Positions 15,377 through 24,577 of a stretch of 64,000 bases of DNA are shown here, piece after piece. Source of the DNA: FEB-12 sp964503315 (GTDB lineage: Bacteria; Zixibacteria; MSB-5A5; GN15; FEB-12); contig CAZCZL010000002.1 of assembly GCA_964503315.1 (NCBI GenBank), forward strand, positions 62,001-126,000, read 5' to 3'. Position 1 is the first letter of the stretch, and the number at the start of each line of letters is the position of its first letter. A program made the translations under genes and the position numbers. The notes below the pieces were generated by a model, which saw nothing but the letters and a program-made list of their open reading frames with translations, was not told where the DNA came from and ran no database searches.

Positions 15377-16393
15377 TCAGTTCGAGTCGTTGGCGACGGC
15401 TTCGGCCTCGAGCCTCTTGAGGGAAAGATGCTCCTTTCGCAGGAAATAGAACCCCATGACCGTTATTGGGATATACTGGGCGGCATGCAAGACGATAGCA
15501 AATGAGAGCGCTTGCTCTTTGCTGACACTGTATTGCATCAGGGTCCAAACGGTTCCGGCATGGTAAACGCCAACAAAACCGGGCGACGAGGGGATCAGGA
15601 TCGAAACAGAAACAACCACCAAAAGGACATAAGAAGCCGCGAGCGGAAGGTCGAATCCAAACGCAATGAAAACGAAGTAGTTGGAGAGGCCCATGACGAC
15701 CCAGATCAGAACAGTCTGTGCCGTGACGGATATGAGCGCTTTCGGGTCGGTGATGAACTCAAGTCCGCGCGCGAACCGAAGAACTATCTGCTGAAGTCGT
15801 TCTTTGACGCTGTCGGGAGCGAAAAACAAGTATCTCGTTAGCATCCCCCCTGCTTTCGCGGGTCGGTGCGCCATGAGAAGCATGAAGGCTACTCCAAGCA
15901 GAGCGATCACAATGGCGATCCCGAGGCCGAGCCGCATCTCCTGCGGAATGGCCAGGTGAGTATATGGAAGAACCGCGCCAAAGATGACCAGCAGCGCGAC
16001 CAGATCGAACACCATGCGCTCAACGAAGATCGTAGCAAGGGAGGCTGACTTGGTTATCTCGGTATCCTGAAAGGAGAGCGAATAGGCTCTGACAAATTCG
16101 CCGAGGCGAAGCGGCAGAACATTGTTGGCCATGAACCCAATCGTGGTCGCTGCCAGAAGATTCGGGTATTTGACCTGCTTAATTGGTGCCAGCATGAAGC
16201 GCCAGCGGTAGGCGCGCTGATACATGGTGAACACCACCAAAGCGATGTTGGGCAGAAGCCACCAGTAATTCGCCTGAGCAAGTGCCTGACCCAATTCTTT
16301 GAAATTGATATTGCGGAAGAGTAGGACCAGCAACCCTACCGAGATGATGATGCCCAGGATGATAAACAGGGTTCGCTTCTGTGAGTTGGTCAT
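15377..16393 (-). CDS. Flippase-like membrane protein (LPG synthase TM / UPF0104 family)
   Basis: This 338-residue protein has about eight membrane helices and the family motifs FRNINFKELGQAL, the YQRAYRWRFML region, GFMANNVLPLRLGEFVRAY and SLATIFVERMVFDL. These mark the YbhN/AglD-like 'lysylphosphatidylglycerol synthase TM region' family. Members lacking the catalytic MprF domain, as here, are thought to move lipid-linked substrates across the membrane. The start overlaps the stop of the glycosyltransferase gene (ATGA), which links it to lipid glycosylation or export. Confidence 0.85.
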   Translation of the reverse strand: MTNSQKRTLFIILGIIISVGLLVLLFRNINFKELGQALAQANYWWLLPNIALVVFTMYQRAYRWRFMLAPIKQVKYPNLLAATTIGFMANNVLPLRLGEFVRAYSLSFQDTEITKSASLATIFVERMVFDLVALLVIFGAVLPYTHLAIPQEMRLGLGIAIVIALLGVAFMLLMAHRPAKAGGMLTRYLFFAPDSVKERLQQIVLRFARGLEFITDPKALISVTAQTVLIWVVMGLSNYFVFIAFGFDLPLAASYVLLVVVSVSILIPSSPGFVGVYHAGTVWTLMQYSVSKEQALSFAIVLHAAQYIPITVMGFYFLRKEHLSLKRLEAEAVANDSN

Positions 16394-17505
16394 CGACGCC
16401 CCGCGACGTAATCGGTTATCAGGCTGTCAAACTTTCTGGCGGCGTCATCCCAGCTGAATTTCGCGGCCCAAGCCAATGCGCCCTGCTGCAGTCGCTCTCG
16501 CAACTGATTATCCGTCAGAATTGACAGTAGATGGGACGCCAACTGGTTGGTATCGCCATGTTCATAAAGCAGACCGGTTTCATTGTGGCGGACGGAATCT
16601 CGAAGGCCCGGAGTGTTGGCGGCTACTACCGCCGTGCCAACAGAGTTCGCTTCGATATTGGTCAGCCCCCATCCTTCTTTCAGGCTGGGGAGAACGGAAA
16701 CTTGAGCGCGTCTCATCCGGTCAACCTTGTCCTCTGAACTGACGAACCCGGGAAACTCGACAGAGTCATGCAATCCCAGGATGAGCGTGAGCTTCTGGAG
16801 TTCGGGGAGATAGTCACCGGTTCCTACGACCATCAGTCGAGCATCCGGCAACTGTTTCTTAACCTGACTGAATGCCACGACGAGGTGCTGAATCGATTTG
16901 TATTTTTTCAGTCGCCCCAGATAGAGGACGGTCGGGCGATCATATTTCTGGATGTCGGGGCGATAGGAATAAAGGTTTCGATCGATCCCGCAGTGGATGA
17001 CCGAGATATCGTTGTGCGGTACTCCGCGCGCTTCGATCTCAGCCGCGGTGGATTCTGAGATCACGTTGTAGTGCCGTCCCTTGTATACGGAGATCAGCGG
17101 CTTTTCGGCGAGATAGATATATGTGCCAAGGACAGCATTGATCTCCTGAAAGACGGTGGTGGCGAAGAGGTGCGGGATCACGACCATCGTCTTGATATCA
17201 AGATAAAGCGGAGTGTAGAACGGGATCTTATTGATATCCTCGATCAGGAGGTCGAAGCGATTCTCCTTGACCAGTCGGCGGAGATGGAGCGGCGCGATGA
17301 GATTGAAATTGTAGCGATTTCCGCGGCGAATGATGCGCACACCCTCGATTGTCTCTTCCGGGACACAGTCATCCCAACCTGAACAGAACAGGGTCACCTG
17401 GTGACCGTAGGTCACGAGCCGTCGAAGAAGTTCTTCGAGGTGCACCTCTGCCCCACCGGCGAATGGATTCTTCAGATCGTTCCAGTTGAGCGCAAGGAGA
17501 TTCAT
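16390..17505 (-). CDS. GT4-family glycosyltransferase
   Basis: This 371-residue retaining glycosyltransferase has a GT-B fold. The N-terminal domain shows NPFAGGAEVHLEELLRRLVT, an acceptor-side loop typical of GT4 enzymes. The C-terminal domain has TVLYLGRLKKYKSIQHLVVA and the EX7E donor-binding motif around SLKEGWGLTNIEANSVGTAV. No membrane helix is seen, so it is cytosolic or peripheral. It overlaps both neighbours by 4 bp (ATGA). Together they suggest glycosylation of a membrane lipid or a protein, with the DUF2723 protein and the flippase. The sugar and the acceptor are unknown. Confidence 0.88.
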   Translation of the reverse strand: MNLLALNWNDLKNPFAGGAEVHLEELLRRLVTYGHQVTLFCSGWDDCVPEETIEGVRIIRRGNRYNFNLIAPLHLRRLVKENRFDLLIEDINKIPFYTPLYLDIKTMVVIPHLFATTVFQEINAVLGTYIYLAEKPLISVYKGRHYNVISESTAAEIEARGVPHNDISVIHCGIDRNLYSYRPDIQKYDRPTVLYLGRLKKYKSIQHLVVAFSQVKKQLPDARLMVVGTGDYLPELQKLTLILGLHDSVEFPGFVSSEDKVDRMRRAQVSVLPSLKEGWGLTNIEANSVGTAVVAANTPGLRDSVRHNETGLLYEHGDTNQLASHLLSILTDNQLRERLQQGALAWAAKFSWDDAARKFDSLITDYVAGRR

Positions 17506-20500
17506 TTGCCCGTGTCAGCTTTCCGGTTCGTGAGAATGAACTGATCGAGCTGGCGAATCAAATTGGCCGTCTCCTTATCATCGGGATTCGCCTTCAGCCA
17601 GATCTCAAAAGTAGTGCGCAAAGAACTGTAATTCTCCTGCTCATTGTAGAGCATGAGCAGTTCTTCATAGGCGGCGCGATATTTCGGGTCAGACAAAAAG
17701 ACCTGATTGAGCGTGGCCTCGGCCTGCTGGTACTTTTTGGCGACGCGCAGCTGTCGACCGAGGAGGACGGAGAGCCATTTGGGATCGCCCGCCCCACGCT
17801 TTTCTATCAACTTCCGCAAGCCATCCTCCCGGCCAACATCGGTGTACATCCCAGCGAGGTAGTTCACCAGTTCATTATCGAGCGGGAGGGATTCGTAGCC
17901 GTATTCCAGCAACTTGATCGCCTCGGCGTGACGACGCGCTTTGCGCAACGAATCCGCGACCATCAGCATGGCGTTCGAGAAATTACGCGGTAACCGAAGT
18001 TGATTGTCATCTTTGAAAATCGTGGTGTCGAAAATGCCGCGCATCTGAAAGCGGGAGCGATCTGAGAAAAACGCCAGCGCTTCATCGACGGCGACCTGCT
18101 GGCCATCGGCGCTGTCGCGCAACCGCCAACTAAGGCCAGTCAGAGTTAGCGCGGGATCAACCGGGCGACCAAGATATTTGCGAGCATCGTTGGCGACGGT
18201 GATCGAGAAGTTGATAGGGACGCGATGGCGATTGTGCGTGATCACGCCATCGACAACTTGATTGTTCAGGTAGAAGGTCAGACCATCCTGTGTCCGGAAT
18301 GGCCGCATATCGTCGATCTGTTTTTCGGTCTTCCCTAGATCCAGGTTCATGTACTCCTGAACCTGTTTGATGTACCATTTCGTATTGGCCAGCGACAGGT
18401 TGACTATCCTGACATCTTTGCGGAAGCCATATGCTTCCTGCAGGCACCAGAGCGGGAAGGTGTCGTTATCGCCATAGGTGAAGAAGGCCGCATTCTGGTC
18501 GGCTGACGATAGGAGCGACCTGGCGTAGTCGTAGGCAATCCAGTTCTTACTTCGGTCACATTCAAAGTAGTTCCCTGCCAGCGCGAAGGTTGGCAGGAGG
18601 AAAAGTACCAGCAGCGATCCGAGAATGACTTTGCGCGGCATTCCACTGAAGTGCGCCAGACCATCGCGAATGAACTGGATCAGCGCCGTAATGCCCAATC
18701 CAATCGCCAATCCGAAGAGGACATAGGCGGGCGTAAAGAAGTAATCGCGGTCGCGGACTTCGAGATAGTCCTCCCCTGTCACCGGATCCTGCCGGGTACC
18801 ATCGGCGAAGTTCATGTATAAGACTAATCCGACGGAAGAGACTATGATAAGGAGGGCCAGCGCGAGGCCCAATTCCGAGCGCCTTCGGATAGCCTCCCAC
18901 AAACCGAGAATGCCTAGAATGAAGACGGAGAAAAACGCTCTCCCTGAGATGCCGTACTGATCCTGAAAGAATCCCCAATACCCCATGCGTCGCCAGGTGC
19001 CGAACTGATTCTCCCATGAAGCGCGGCGAACGAACATCCGTTCGGTCATCGACTGATTGCCGTACTGTTTGCGTTCGAGGAATCCGCGCATCTGCGCCCA
19101 ACTCTGGGATGGGTTATTTTCGTTGATATACGGTTTCTGTGCCGAACGGACCCAGATGAAGTACTGGACTGAGAAGCCGGCAACTGCCATGATCAACACG
19201 AGCAGAGCCGCACGCCAGCCGGCAACATTGAAAAGCAGACCCATCACCAGAACTACCACAGCGGCGGCGATCGTTCCCCAGATGAAAGGATAGATGCCGA
19301 TCATGACGAGAGAGACACCGGCGATCGCGATGAGCACGGGCCAGCGGATATATTTCCAGAGCAGGAGTCCTGTCCCGCCCATCAGAAAGACCGAAAGCAT
19401 GAGAAACGCGTTGTAACCGCGCATACCTGCCAGCAAGAGTCCGGCCATGACTGAGGCTACGAGCACGAATGCCGCGGCGGTCGCAAGTTCCGGTTCGGGT
19501 ACTTCCTGGCTTGAGTTACGCTGTTTCAAGTAGGTAAACAAGGCGACCAAGCCGAGAATGAACAGCCCGGCGAAACCGACTCCCCCGATTACGTTCAATA
19601 GTGTCGAGGCGGGAGTGGTCGCGCTTCCACCGCCAGACCGGATGAGTGTGGATATCGAACCGAGGATGGGTACCGATGCGACCAGCCAGGCTCCGGCGAT
19701 GTACAGAAGGAGTCTCGGCATCGATGGCACGGACATCAAGTACATCAGGTAAACAATGAAGACCACAAAGAGAGGAAGAAATATTGAGACCTCATTCGGT
19801 CGCGATGATAACGCGAATATGAGAAACAGTTCGAATATCAGGAGCGTCGCGGCGATAAACCAGAACCTGACGGGCGTCCCCTTCTTAAGGATGAAGAACA
19901 GCGCCAGGATCGGCAATACAAGGAATGTCGTCATGTGGACGCCGATACCGAGAAACGCGATATAGACGATCGCCAGCATGATACGGTCGGCGGCAGATTG
20001 ATCCGATGTTTCGTAGTATTTGAAAGCAAGCCAGACCGCGGCCATAAACATCAGCATCGACAAGCCATAGACCTCGGCTTCGGTCGAGTTGTTCCAGTGC
20101 GTTTTGCTCCAGGCAAAGAAAAGCGCGCCAGCGGCCGCGCCTGCGTACAGAGTGATCTTCGAGTAGAGGTCTTGTCGGTCAGCAACCCAATAGCGCAGCA
20201 AACGGACGCCGCAGAGATAAGTGAACAGCGTGGTGAATGAGGAGCTGAAGACTGAGAGGAAATTGATCCTCGCGGAAGGCTCACTGATGAACGGATTAAA
20301 GGTGAAGAACTTACCTACGAGAACGTACAGCGGTGTCCCCGGCGGATGGGGAATGCCGAGAATGTAGGAGACCGCGATAAACTCACCGCAATCCCAGAAA
20401 GTGACAGTCGGGGCCATGGTCTTGAGATAAACCACGATGCCCACCAACCAGACGCCCAATGCCACCAAAGCATTGGTTCTATCGATACCTTTTATCCAGT

Positions 20501-20507
20501 CTCTCAT
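17502..20507 (-). CDS. DUF2723 polytopic membrane protein with C-terminal TPR-like region
   Basis: This 1001-residue protein opens with a DUF2723 region (about 15-190) containing MAPTVTFWDCGEFIAVSYIL and GIPHPPGTPLYVLVG, the family signature. These proteins resemble GT-C (protein O-mannosyltransferase-like) enzymes; the Asp-Cys-Gly-Glu in the first loop would be the catalytic region. About 14 membrane helices extend to residue ~640. A soluble part follows (SLANTKWYIKQVQEYM onward) and ends in helical repeats resembling TPRs (about 850-990). The family is common in Bacteroidota and relatives. A polyprenyl-linked sugar transferase role is inference. It begins the DUF2723-glycosyltransferase-flippase run. 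Confidence 0.85.
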   Translation of the reverse strand: MRDWIKGIDRTNALVALGVWLVGIVVYLKTMAPTVTFWDCGEFIAVSYILGIPHPPGTPLYVLVGKFFTFNPFISEPSARINFLSVFSSSFTTLFTYLCGVRLLRYWVADRQDLYSKITLYAGAAAGALFFAWSKTHWNNSTEAEVYGLSMLMFMAAVWLAFKYYETSDQSAADRIMLAIVYIAFLGIGVHMTTFLVLPILALFFILKKGTPVRFWFIAATLLIFELFLIFALSSRPNEVSIFLPLFVVFIVYLMYLMSVPSMPRLLLYIAGAWLVASVPILGSISTLIRSGGGSATTPASTLLNVIGGVGFAGLFILGLVALFTYLKQRNSSQEVPEPELATAAAFVLVASVMAGLLLAGMRGYNAFLMLSVFLMGGTGLLLWKYIRWPVLIAIAGVSLVMIGIYPFIWGTIAAAVVVLVMGLLFNVAGWRAALLVLIMAVAGFSVQYFIWVRSAQKPYINENNPSQSWAQMRGFLERKQYGNQSMTERMFVRRASWENQFGTWRRMGYWGFFQDQYGISGRAFFSVFILGILGLWEAIRRRSELGLALALLIIVSSVGLVLYMNFADGTRQDPVTGEDYLEVRDRDYFFTPAYVLFGLAIGLGITALIQFIRDGLAHFSGMPRKVILGSLLVLFLLPTFALAGNYFECDRSKNWIAYDYARSLLSSADQNAAFFTYGDNDTFPLWCLQEAYGFRKDVRIVNLSLANTKWYIKQVQEYMNLDLGKTEKQIDDMRPFRTQDGLTFYLNNQVVDGVITHNRHRVPINFSITVANDARKYLGRPVDPALTLTGLSWRLRDSADGQQVAVDEALAFFSDRSRFQMRGIFDTTIFKDDNQLRLPRNFSNAMLMVADSLRKARRHAEAIKLLEYGYESLPLDNELVNYLAGMYTDVGREDGLRKLIEKRGAGDPKWLSVLLGRQLRVAKKYQQAEATLNQVFLSDPKYRAAYEELLMLYNEQENYSSLRTTFEIWLKANPDDKETANLIRQLDQFILTNRKADTGK

Positions 20508-20536
20508 TATTCGAAGGGTCCCGCGTCAAAGCCGAT

Positions 20537-20564
20537 AATATACGGCCTGATTTTCGCTTGTAAA
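20537..20564 (-). promoter_or_regulatory. Sigma70-type promoter for the DUF2723 run
   Basis: On the minus strand TTTACA (20564-20559) is separated by 16 nt from TATATT (20542-20537), 30 bp before the ATG at 20507 and downstream of the nusB terminator. Confidence 0.55.
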
Positions 20565-20618
20565 GCTCGTTCTGATTTGTAGTTATACCCTGAATCGAAC
20601 GGCGGGAGGCAATAAGAA

Positions 20619-20646
20619 AGCGCCCGGAAACGGCTTTCCGGGCGCT
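20619..20646 (-). terminator. Rho-independent terminator of the rib-nusB operon
   Basis: AGCGCCCGGAAA pairs perfectly with TTTCCGGGCGCT around a 4-nt loop (12 bp), followed on the minus strand by TTCTTATT. It lies 18 bp past the nusB stop. Confidence 0.85.
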
Positions 20647-20664
20647 ATTTCATTATGGGCGCCA

Positions 20665-21111
20665 TCAGGCACCCGGCTGTGGCTCCGTCTTCTTGACGTA
20701 GCTGTCCAGGATACCATTTATGAAGCTGGCTGATTCCGCGGTCGAGTACTTCTTGGCCAGTTCAATCGCTTCGTTAATGACCACACGCACAGGTATGTCC
20801 GGCATTTCCCGGAGCTCGGTCATGGCCATGCGCAGGATGATGCGGTCGATCTCGGCAAATCGCTCGATCTTCCAGTTTACAGCCAGCAAGCTGATCTGCT
20901 GGTCACTCCATTCGCGAAGGTCGCGTACTTTCGTAAACAGCGCTTTGGCGTAGTCCTGGTTTTTCCCGGACAGGGTCTCATCCTTGATTATCTGCGCAAT
21001 GACATCGCGCGGATCATTTTCAGTTACCTCACAGGCATACAGTCCATGCAACACCAATTCACGGGCACGGCGCCGGGGTGAATCGCTTAGTTCTCGTTCG
21101 TCTGTGGTCAT
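20665..21111 (-). CDS. nusB: Transcription antitermination factor NusB
   Basis: This 148-residue all-helical protein binds boxA RNA with S10 (NusE) in the antitermination complex of rRNA operons. It shows RRRARELVLHGLYACEVTE at the N-terminus and EIDRIILRMAMTELREM and VVINEAIELAKKYSTAESAS in the core, the standard NusB signatures. Length is usual. It overlaps ribH by 4 bp, the common ribH-nusB arrangement. It is the last gene before a strong terminator. Confidence 0.95.
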   Translation of the reverse strand: MTTDERELSDSPRRRARELVLHGLYACEVTENDPRDVIAQIIKDETLSGKNQDYAKALFTKVRDLREWSDQQISLLAVNWKIERFAEIDRIILRMAMTELREMPDIPVRVVINEAIELAKKYSTAESASFINGILDSYVKKTEPQPGA

Positions 21112-21581
21112 TTTTCCATCGCTTTATAAAGATTCACCATCTCAATCGCGGTTTGGGCGGCATCCCACCCTTTGTTGCCGGCCTTGGTACCGGCACGTTC
21201 AATCGCCTGCTCAATGGTGTCGGTCGTGATAACGCCGTATACCACCGGGATGTCCATTTCCATGCCGAGCTTGGCTATCCCCTTGGATGATTCCGCGGCA
21301 ATATAGTCAAAATGTGGTGTATCGCCGCGAATAACTGCACCCAGGCAGATAACCGCGTCATACTTGCCGGACTTAGCCATCCGAGCTGCCGCAAAGGGGA
21401 CCTCGAATGACCCGGGGACATAGGCTACCGCGACTTTCTCTTGTGCGCCGTTGTGACGCATGATACAGTCAAGCGCGCCATTCAACAGCTGATCGGTAAA
21501 GAAGCTGTTGAAGCGGCTGACCACGATGCCGAACCGCAGCCCGGCAGCATCGAGTTTTCCTTCGAATTCTTTCACGTTCAT
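21108..21581 (-). CDS. ribH: 6,7-dimethyl-8-ribityllumazine synthase
   Basis: This 157-residue enzyme condenses the ribityl-pyrimidine with 3,4-dihydroxy-2-butanone 4-phosphate to give lumazine, the penultimate step of riboflavin synthesis. Motifs include GIVVSRFNSFFTDQLLNGAL, VPGSFEVPFAAARMAKSGKY, CLGAVIRGDTPHFDYI (catalytic His) and GVITTDTIEQAIERAG. ATG 21581 has GGAG at 7 nt. It lies 17 bp after ribBA and couples to nusB. Confidence 0.96.
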   Translation of the reverse strand: MNVKEFEGKLDAAGLRFGIVVSRFNSFFTDQLLNGALDCIMRHNGAQEKVAVAYVPGSFEVPFAAARMAKSGKYDAVICLGAVIRGDTPHFDYIAAESSKGIAKLGMEMDIPVVYGVITTDTIEQAIERAGTKAGNKGWDAAQTAIEMVNLYKAMEK

Positions 21582-21598
21582 AGTCTATCTCCAGTCTA

Positions 21599-22810
21599 TC
21601 AGAAATTCAAGAGATGTCCGAGTTTGTCTCGCTTGGTCTCGAGATACCGCGCGCTATGGCTGGTCGGATCGATCTGCAGCGGAATCCGCTGAGTGATCTC
21701 GAGGCCATACCCCTGCAGCCCGATGACCTTTTTGGGGTTATTGGTCAGGAGTCGGATCGAGGTCAGACCGAGGTCCGAGAGGATTTGCGCGCCGATACCG
21801 TAATCTCTCAAGTCGGCGCTGAATCCCAACTCCTCGTTCGCCTCGACCGTATCGCGTCCCATATCCTGCAGTTTATAGGCCAGTATCTTATTGGCCAGAC
21901 CGATCCCTCTCCCCTCCTGACGCATGTAAAGAACAACTCCAGCGCCTTCCTGATCCACCAACTGCATCGCTTTGTGAAGTTGCGCGCCGCAATCGCAGCG
22001 ATGCGAATGGAAGACATCGCCGGTCAGGCAACTTGAGTGCACACGCACCAGGACATTCTCCTTGCCGGCAACATCCCCTTTGACAAGCGCCAGATGGTGG
22101 TGATCGTCAATCTCGGATTTATAGAGATGCAGGTTGAAAGTGCCGAACTCGGTTGGAAAGGTCACCGTGGTCATATGCGTGACCAGCTTCTCGGTTTTAT
22201 GGCGATAGGCGATCAGGTCGCGAATCGTGATGATCTTCAGGCCGAATTGCTTGGCCAACGGGAAGAGCTGAGGTACGCGAGCCATCGTGCCATCGTCATT
22301 CATGATCTCGCACAGCACACCAACAGGATTGAGCTTGGCCAGTCGGGCCAGATCAACCGAGGCCTCGGTATGTCCGGCTCGTGAGAGAACTCCTCCCTGC
22401 ACCGCCTGGATCGGGAAGACATGCCCCGGACGTCCCAGATCTTCAGGCTTCGTACTTTCGCTAGCCAGAGCCTTGATCGTGATAGCTCGATCGCTTGCCG
22501 AGATTCCGGTAGTGGTGCCATGAATGGCGTCAACCGAGACGGTGAAACGTGTCCCCAGTTTGGCGGTATTGACCTCCACCATCGGGTGAAGTTTCAGTTT
22601 CTCAAGTCGCTCACTCGGCATCAGGACGCAGATTAGTCCGCGGCCATGCTTGGCCATGAAGTTGACCGCCTCGGGAGTGACCAGTTCCGCCGCCATGACC
22701 AGGTCGCCTTCGTTCTCGCGATCCTCGTCATCGACGACAATAATGAATTTCCCGGCCCGGATATCCTCGATCGCTTCCTCGATCGTATTAAATCTGAACT
22801 CGCCGCTCAT
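21599..22810 (-). CDS. ribBA: Bifunctional DHBP synthase / GTP cyclohydrolase II
   Basis: This 403-residue fusion supplies both riboflavin precursors. Residues about 1-200 are 3,4-dihydroxy-2-butanone-4-phosphate synthase (VVDDEDRENEGDLVMAAE; RAGHTEASVDLARLA). Residues about 205-403 are GTP cyclohydrolase II, with the zinc cysteines in CLTGDVFHSHRCDCG and the MRQEGRGIGL motif. I prefer ATG 22810 (MSGEFRFNTIEEAIED), just after the ribE stop, because it matches the usual N-terminus. ATG 22828 in the same frame would overlap ribE by 17 bp. The order ribD-ribE-ribBA-ribH is the classical operon order. Confidence 0.96.
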   Translation of the reverse strand: MSGEFRFNTIEEAIEDIRAGKFIIVVDDEDRENEGDLVMAAELVTPEAVNFMAKHGRGLICVLMPSERLEKLKLHPMVEVNTAKLGTRFTVSVDAIHGTTTGISASDRAITIKALASESTKPEDLGRPGHVFPIQAVQGGVLSRAGHTEASVDLARLAKLNPVGVLCEIMNDDGTMARVPQLFPLAKQFGLKIITIRDLIAYRHKTEKLVTHMTTVTFPTEFGTFNLHLYKSEIDDHHHLALVKGDVAGKENVLVRVHSSCLTGDVFHSHRCDCGAQLHKAMQLVDQEGAGVVLYMRQEGRGIGLANKILAYKLQDMGRDTVEANEELGFSADLRDYGIGAQILSDLGLTSIRLLTNNPKKVIGLQGYGLEITQRIPLQIDPTSHSARYLETKRDKLGHLLNF

Positions 22811-22811
22811 A

Positions 22812-23444
22812 CTACCATCCGCTTTCATGAAGTTTGTCGAGTGTCACTCCCGACTTATGGGTAAGGCCGCTCATTCGAGCGACATATTTTCCGATCATAT
22901 CGAACTCCAGATTCACCTGACCGCCCGACTGAAGTCTCCCCAGGCTAGTTTCCTTGACGGTGAATGGAATGATGTTAACCGAACAGGCGCCTGAACGAAC
23001 GGTATTCACGGTCAGGGAAACGCCGTTGATGGCGATCGAGCCCTTCTCGATTACCAGAGCGTCATAGCGACTGTCGTAGCCGATCATCAGTTCAAGTGAT
23101 TCGCCGACCGGTTTCATGTACTCGACCGTTCCGCGCGTGTCGATATGGCCGGAGACAAGGTGCCCGCCAAGTCGACCATTTACTTTCAAGGATCGCTCCA
23201 GATTTATCCTGGAACCGACTCGATAGCTGCCAAGGATCGTCCGCGCCGCGGTCTCCTGAGACGCTTCAACGACGAAGGACTTCTGGTCGAACTTTACCAC
23301 TGTCAAGCAAGCGCCATCGCAACAGACCGATTCGCCATCGGTCAATTCAGCACAGAACCTGGCTCCGATCGTCAACACTCTATAGTTGCCGCGACCTTCC
23401 AGTCGCTCGAGAGTGCCGATATCTTCGATGATTCCAGTAAACAT
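22812..23444 (-). CDS. ribE: Riboflavin synthase, alpha chain
   Basis: This 210-residue enzyme dismutates two lumazines to riboflavin. It has the two repeated lumazine-binding domains, each with a start such as MFTGIIEDIGTLERLEGRGN. The catalytic stretch is DGACLTVVKF in domain one and INGVSLTVNTV in domain two. VSGHIDTRGTVEYM joins the domains. Its ATG overlaps the ribD stop by one base (TGATG). Length is normal. Confidence 0.95.
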   Translation of the reverse strand: MFTGIIEDIGTLERLEGRGNYRVLTIGARFCAELTDGESVCCDGACLTVVKFDQKSFVVEASQETAARTILGSYRVGSRINLERSLKVNGRLGGHLVSGHIDTRGTVEYMKPVGESLELMIGYDSRYDALVIEKGSIAINGVSLTVNTVRSGACSVNIIPFTVKETSLGRLQSGGQVNLEFDMIGKYVARMSGLTHKSGVTLDKLHESGW

Positions 23445-24547
23445 CAGCGCTTCCCTTTCGGGTACCCGACAAATATCAGGTCTTTGCCACTGGCAAAGAA
23501 GCCCGCGCGATCGAACTGGATCGCGTCCTTGATCTCCTGAACGCCGAGTTGGCCGATTGTGTTGAGACCATCACCGATCAGTTTGGGAGCTATCACACAG
23601 ACCACTTTGTCGACCAGATTTTGCTTTATGAATGAGGTCGCCAATCGACTGCCGCCTTCGACCAAAAGTGACCTGAATCCGAACTTGCCTGCTTTTGTGA
23701 TCAGGTCAGCAAGATCCAAACCGGGACTCCTGTCCTCTCTGACAGACCAGTAGATGAGGTCCGGGTGATGCGGTTCGGCAATGAACGAGTCTATGGCCGA
23801 TTCGGTAGATGCGACAATTGTTTTCTTATCGCTGTTATTAGTCAATAGCCTCAGGTCAGAAGGAAGGTTCAACGAACGCGAAACTACGATACGATGCGGG
23901 TCGAGTCCTTTGACCAGTCGAACTGTAAGCTCAGGGTTGTCCTTTCGGGCGGTCTCACCACCCACAACCACCGCCCCAACCTCGCTGCGGAGGCGATGGA
24001 CATATGTCCGTGATTGCTTGCCGGAGATCCATTTCGAATCGCCTGACCTGGTGGCGATACGGCCATCGAGGGATTGCGCCAGTTTGAGGATGACAAACGG
24101 GAGGCCTGTGCGCTGGTGATGGTGGTACGCTTCGTTGAGTTCAAGCGCTTCCCGCTTGCAGACGCCAATTCGCACGTTGATTCCCGCTTTGCGCAGTTGC
24201 TTGACACCGCGACCGTTCACGCGAATATCGGGGTCAAGAGTAGCGACAACGACTGTCGATATTCCTGCTTTGATGATGGCATCGGTGCAGGGTCCGGTAC
24301 GGCCAGTATGGCAACAGGGTTCCAGGGTAACAAAAAGTGTCGCGCCTTTGGCGGAGCTTCTGGCGGCTTTCAGGGCGACGATTTCAGCGTGATCTCCCCC
24401 GACTTTGCGATGGTACCCTTCGGCGATGACTCGTCCACGCTTGACCAATAGAGCGCCGACCAGCGGATTGGGATAGGTCAACCCACGTCCGTTAGTCGCA
24501 AGCTCCAAAGCCCGCAGCATGAATCTCATGTCAGCCGAATCGGCCAT
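23444..24547 (-). CDS. ribD: Riboflavin biosynthesis deaminase/reductase
   Basis: This 367-residue bifunctional enzyme deaminates and then reduces the pyrimidine intermediate. The N-terminal deaminase has the zinc motif HAEIVALKAA and LEPCCHTGRTGPC. The reductase begins near residue 145 (PFVILKLAQSLDGRIATRSG) and includes VEGGSRLATSFI. ATG 24547 follows directly on the T-tract of the riboswitch terminator; the only Shine-Dalgarno-like run, GGGG, lies 7 nt upstream inside that hairpin. It is the first gene of the FMN-controlled operon. Confidence 0.95.
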   Translation of the reverse strand: MADSADMRFMLRALELATNGRGLTYPNPLVGALLVKRGRVIAEGYHRKVGGDHAEIVALKAARSSAKGATLFVTLEPCCHTGRTGPCTDAIIKAGISTVVVATLDPDIRVNGRGVKQLRKAGINVRIGVCKREALELNEAYHHHQRTGLPFVILKLAQSLDGRIATRSGDSKWISGKQSRTYVHRLRSEVGAVVVGGETARKDNPELTVRLVKGLDPHRIVVSRSLNLPSDLRLLTNNSDKKTIVASTESAIDSFIAEPHHPDLIYWSVREDRSPGLDLADLITKAGKFGFRSLLVEGGSRLATSFIKQNLVDKVVCVIAPKLIGDGLNTIGQLGVQEIKDAIQFDRAGFFASGKDLIFVGYPKGKR

Positions 24548-24577
24548 AAAAAAACCCCAAGCAAAGTAGCTTCAGGG
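24548..24577 (-). terminator. Attenuator hairpin of the FMN riboswitch
   Basis: On the minus strand CCC-TG(bulge)-AAGC pairs with GCTT-GGGG around a TACTTT loop, then seven T residues run directly into the ribD ATG. Its 5' arm uses the same bases (CCCTGAAG) that can pair with the 5' edge of the aptamer, so the two structures exclude each other. Confidence 0.7.
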
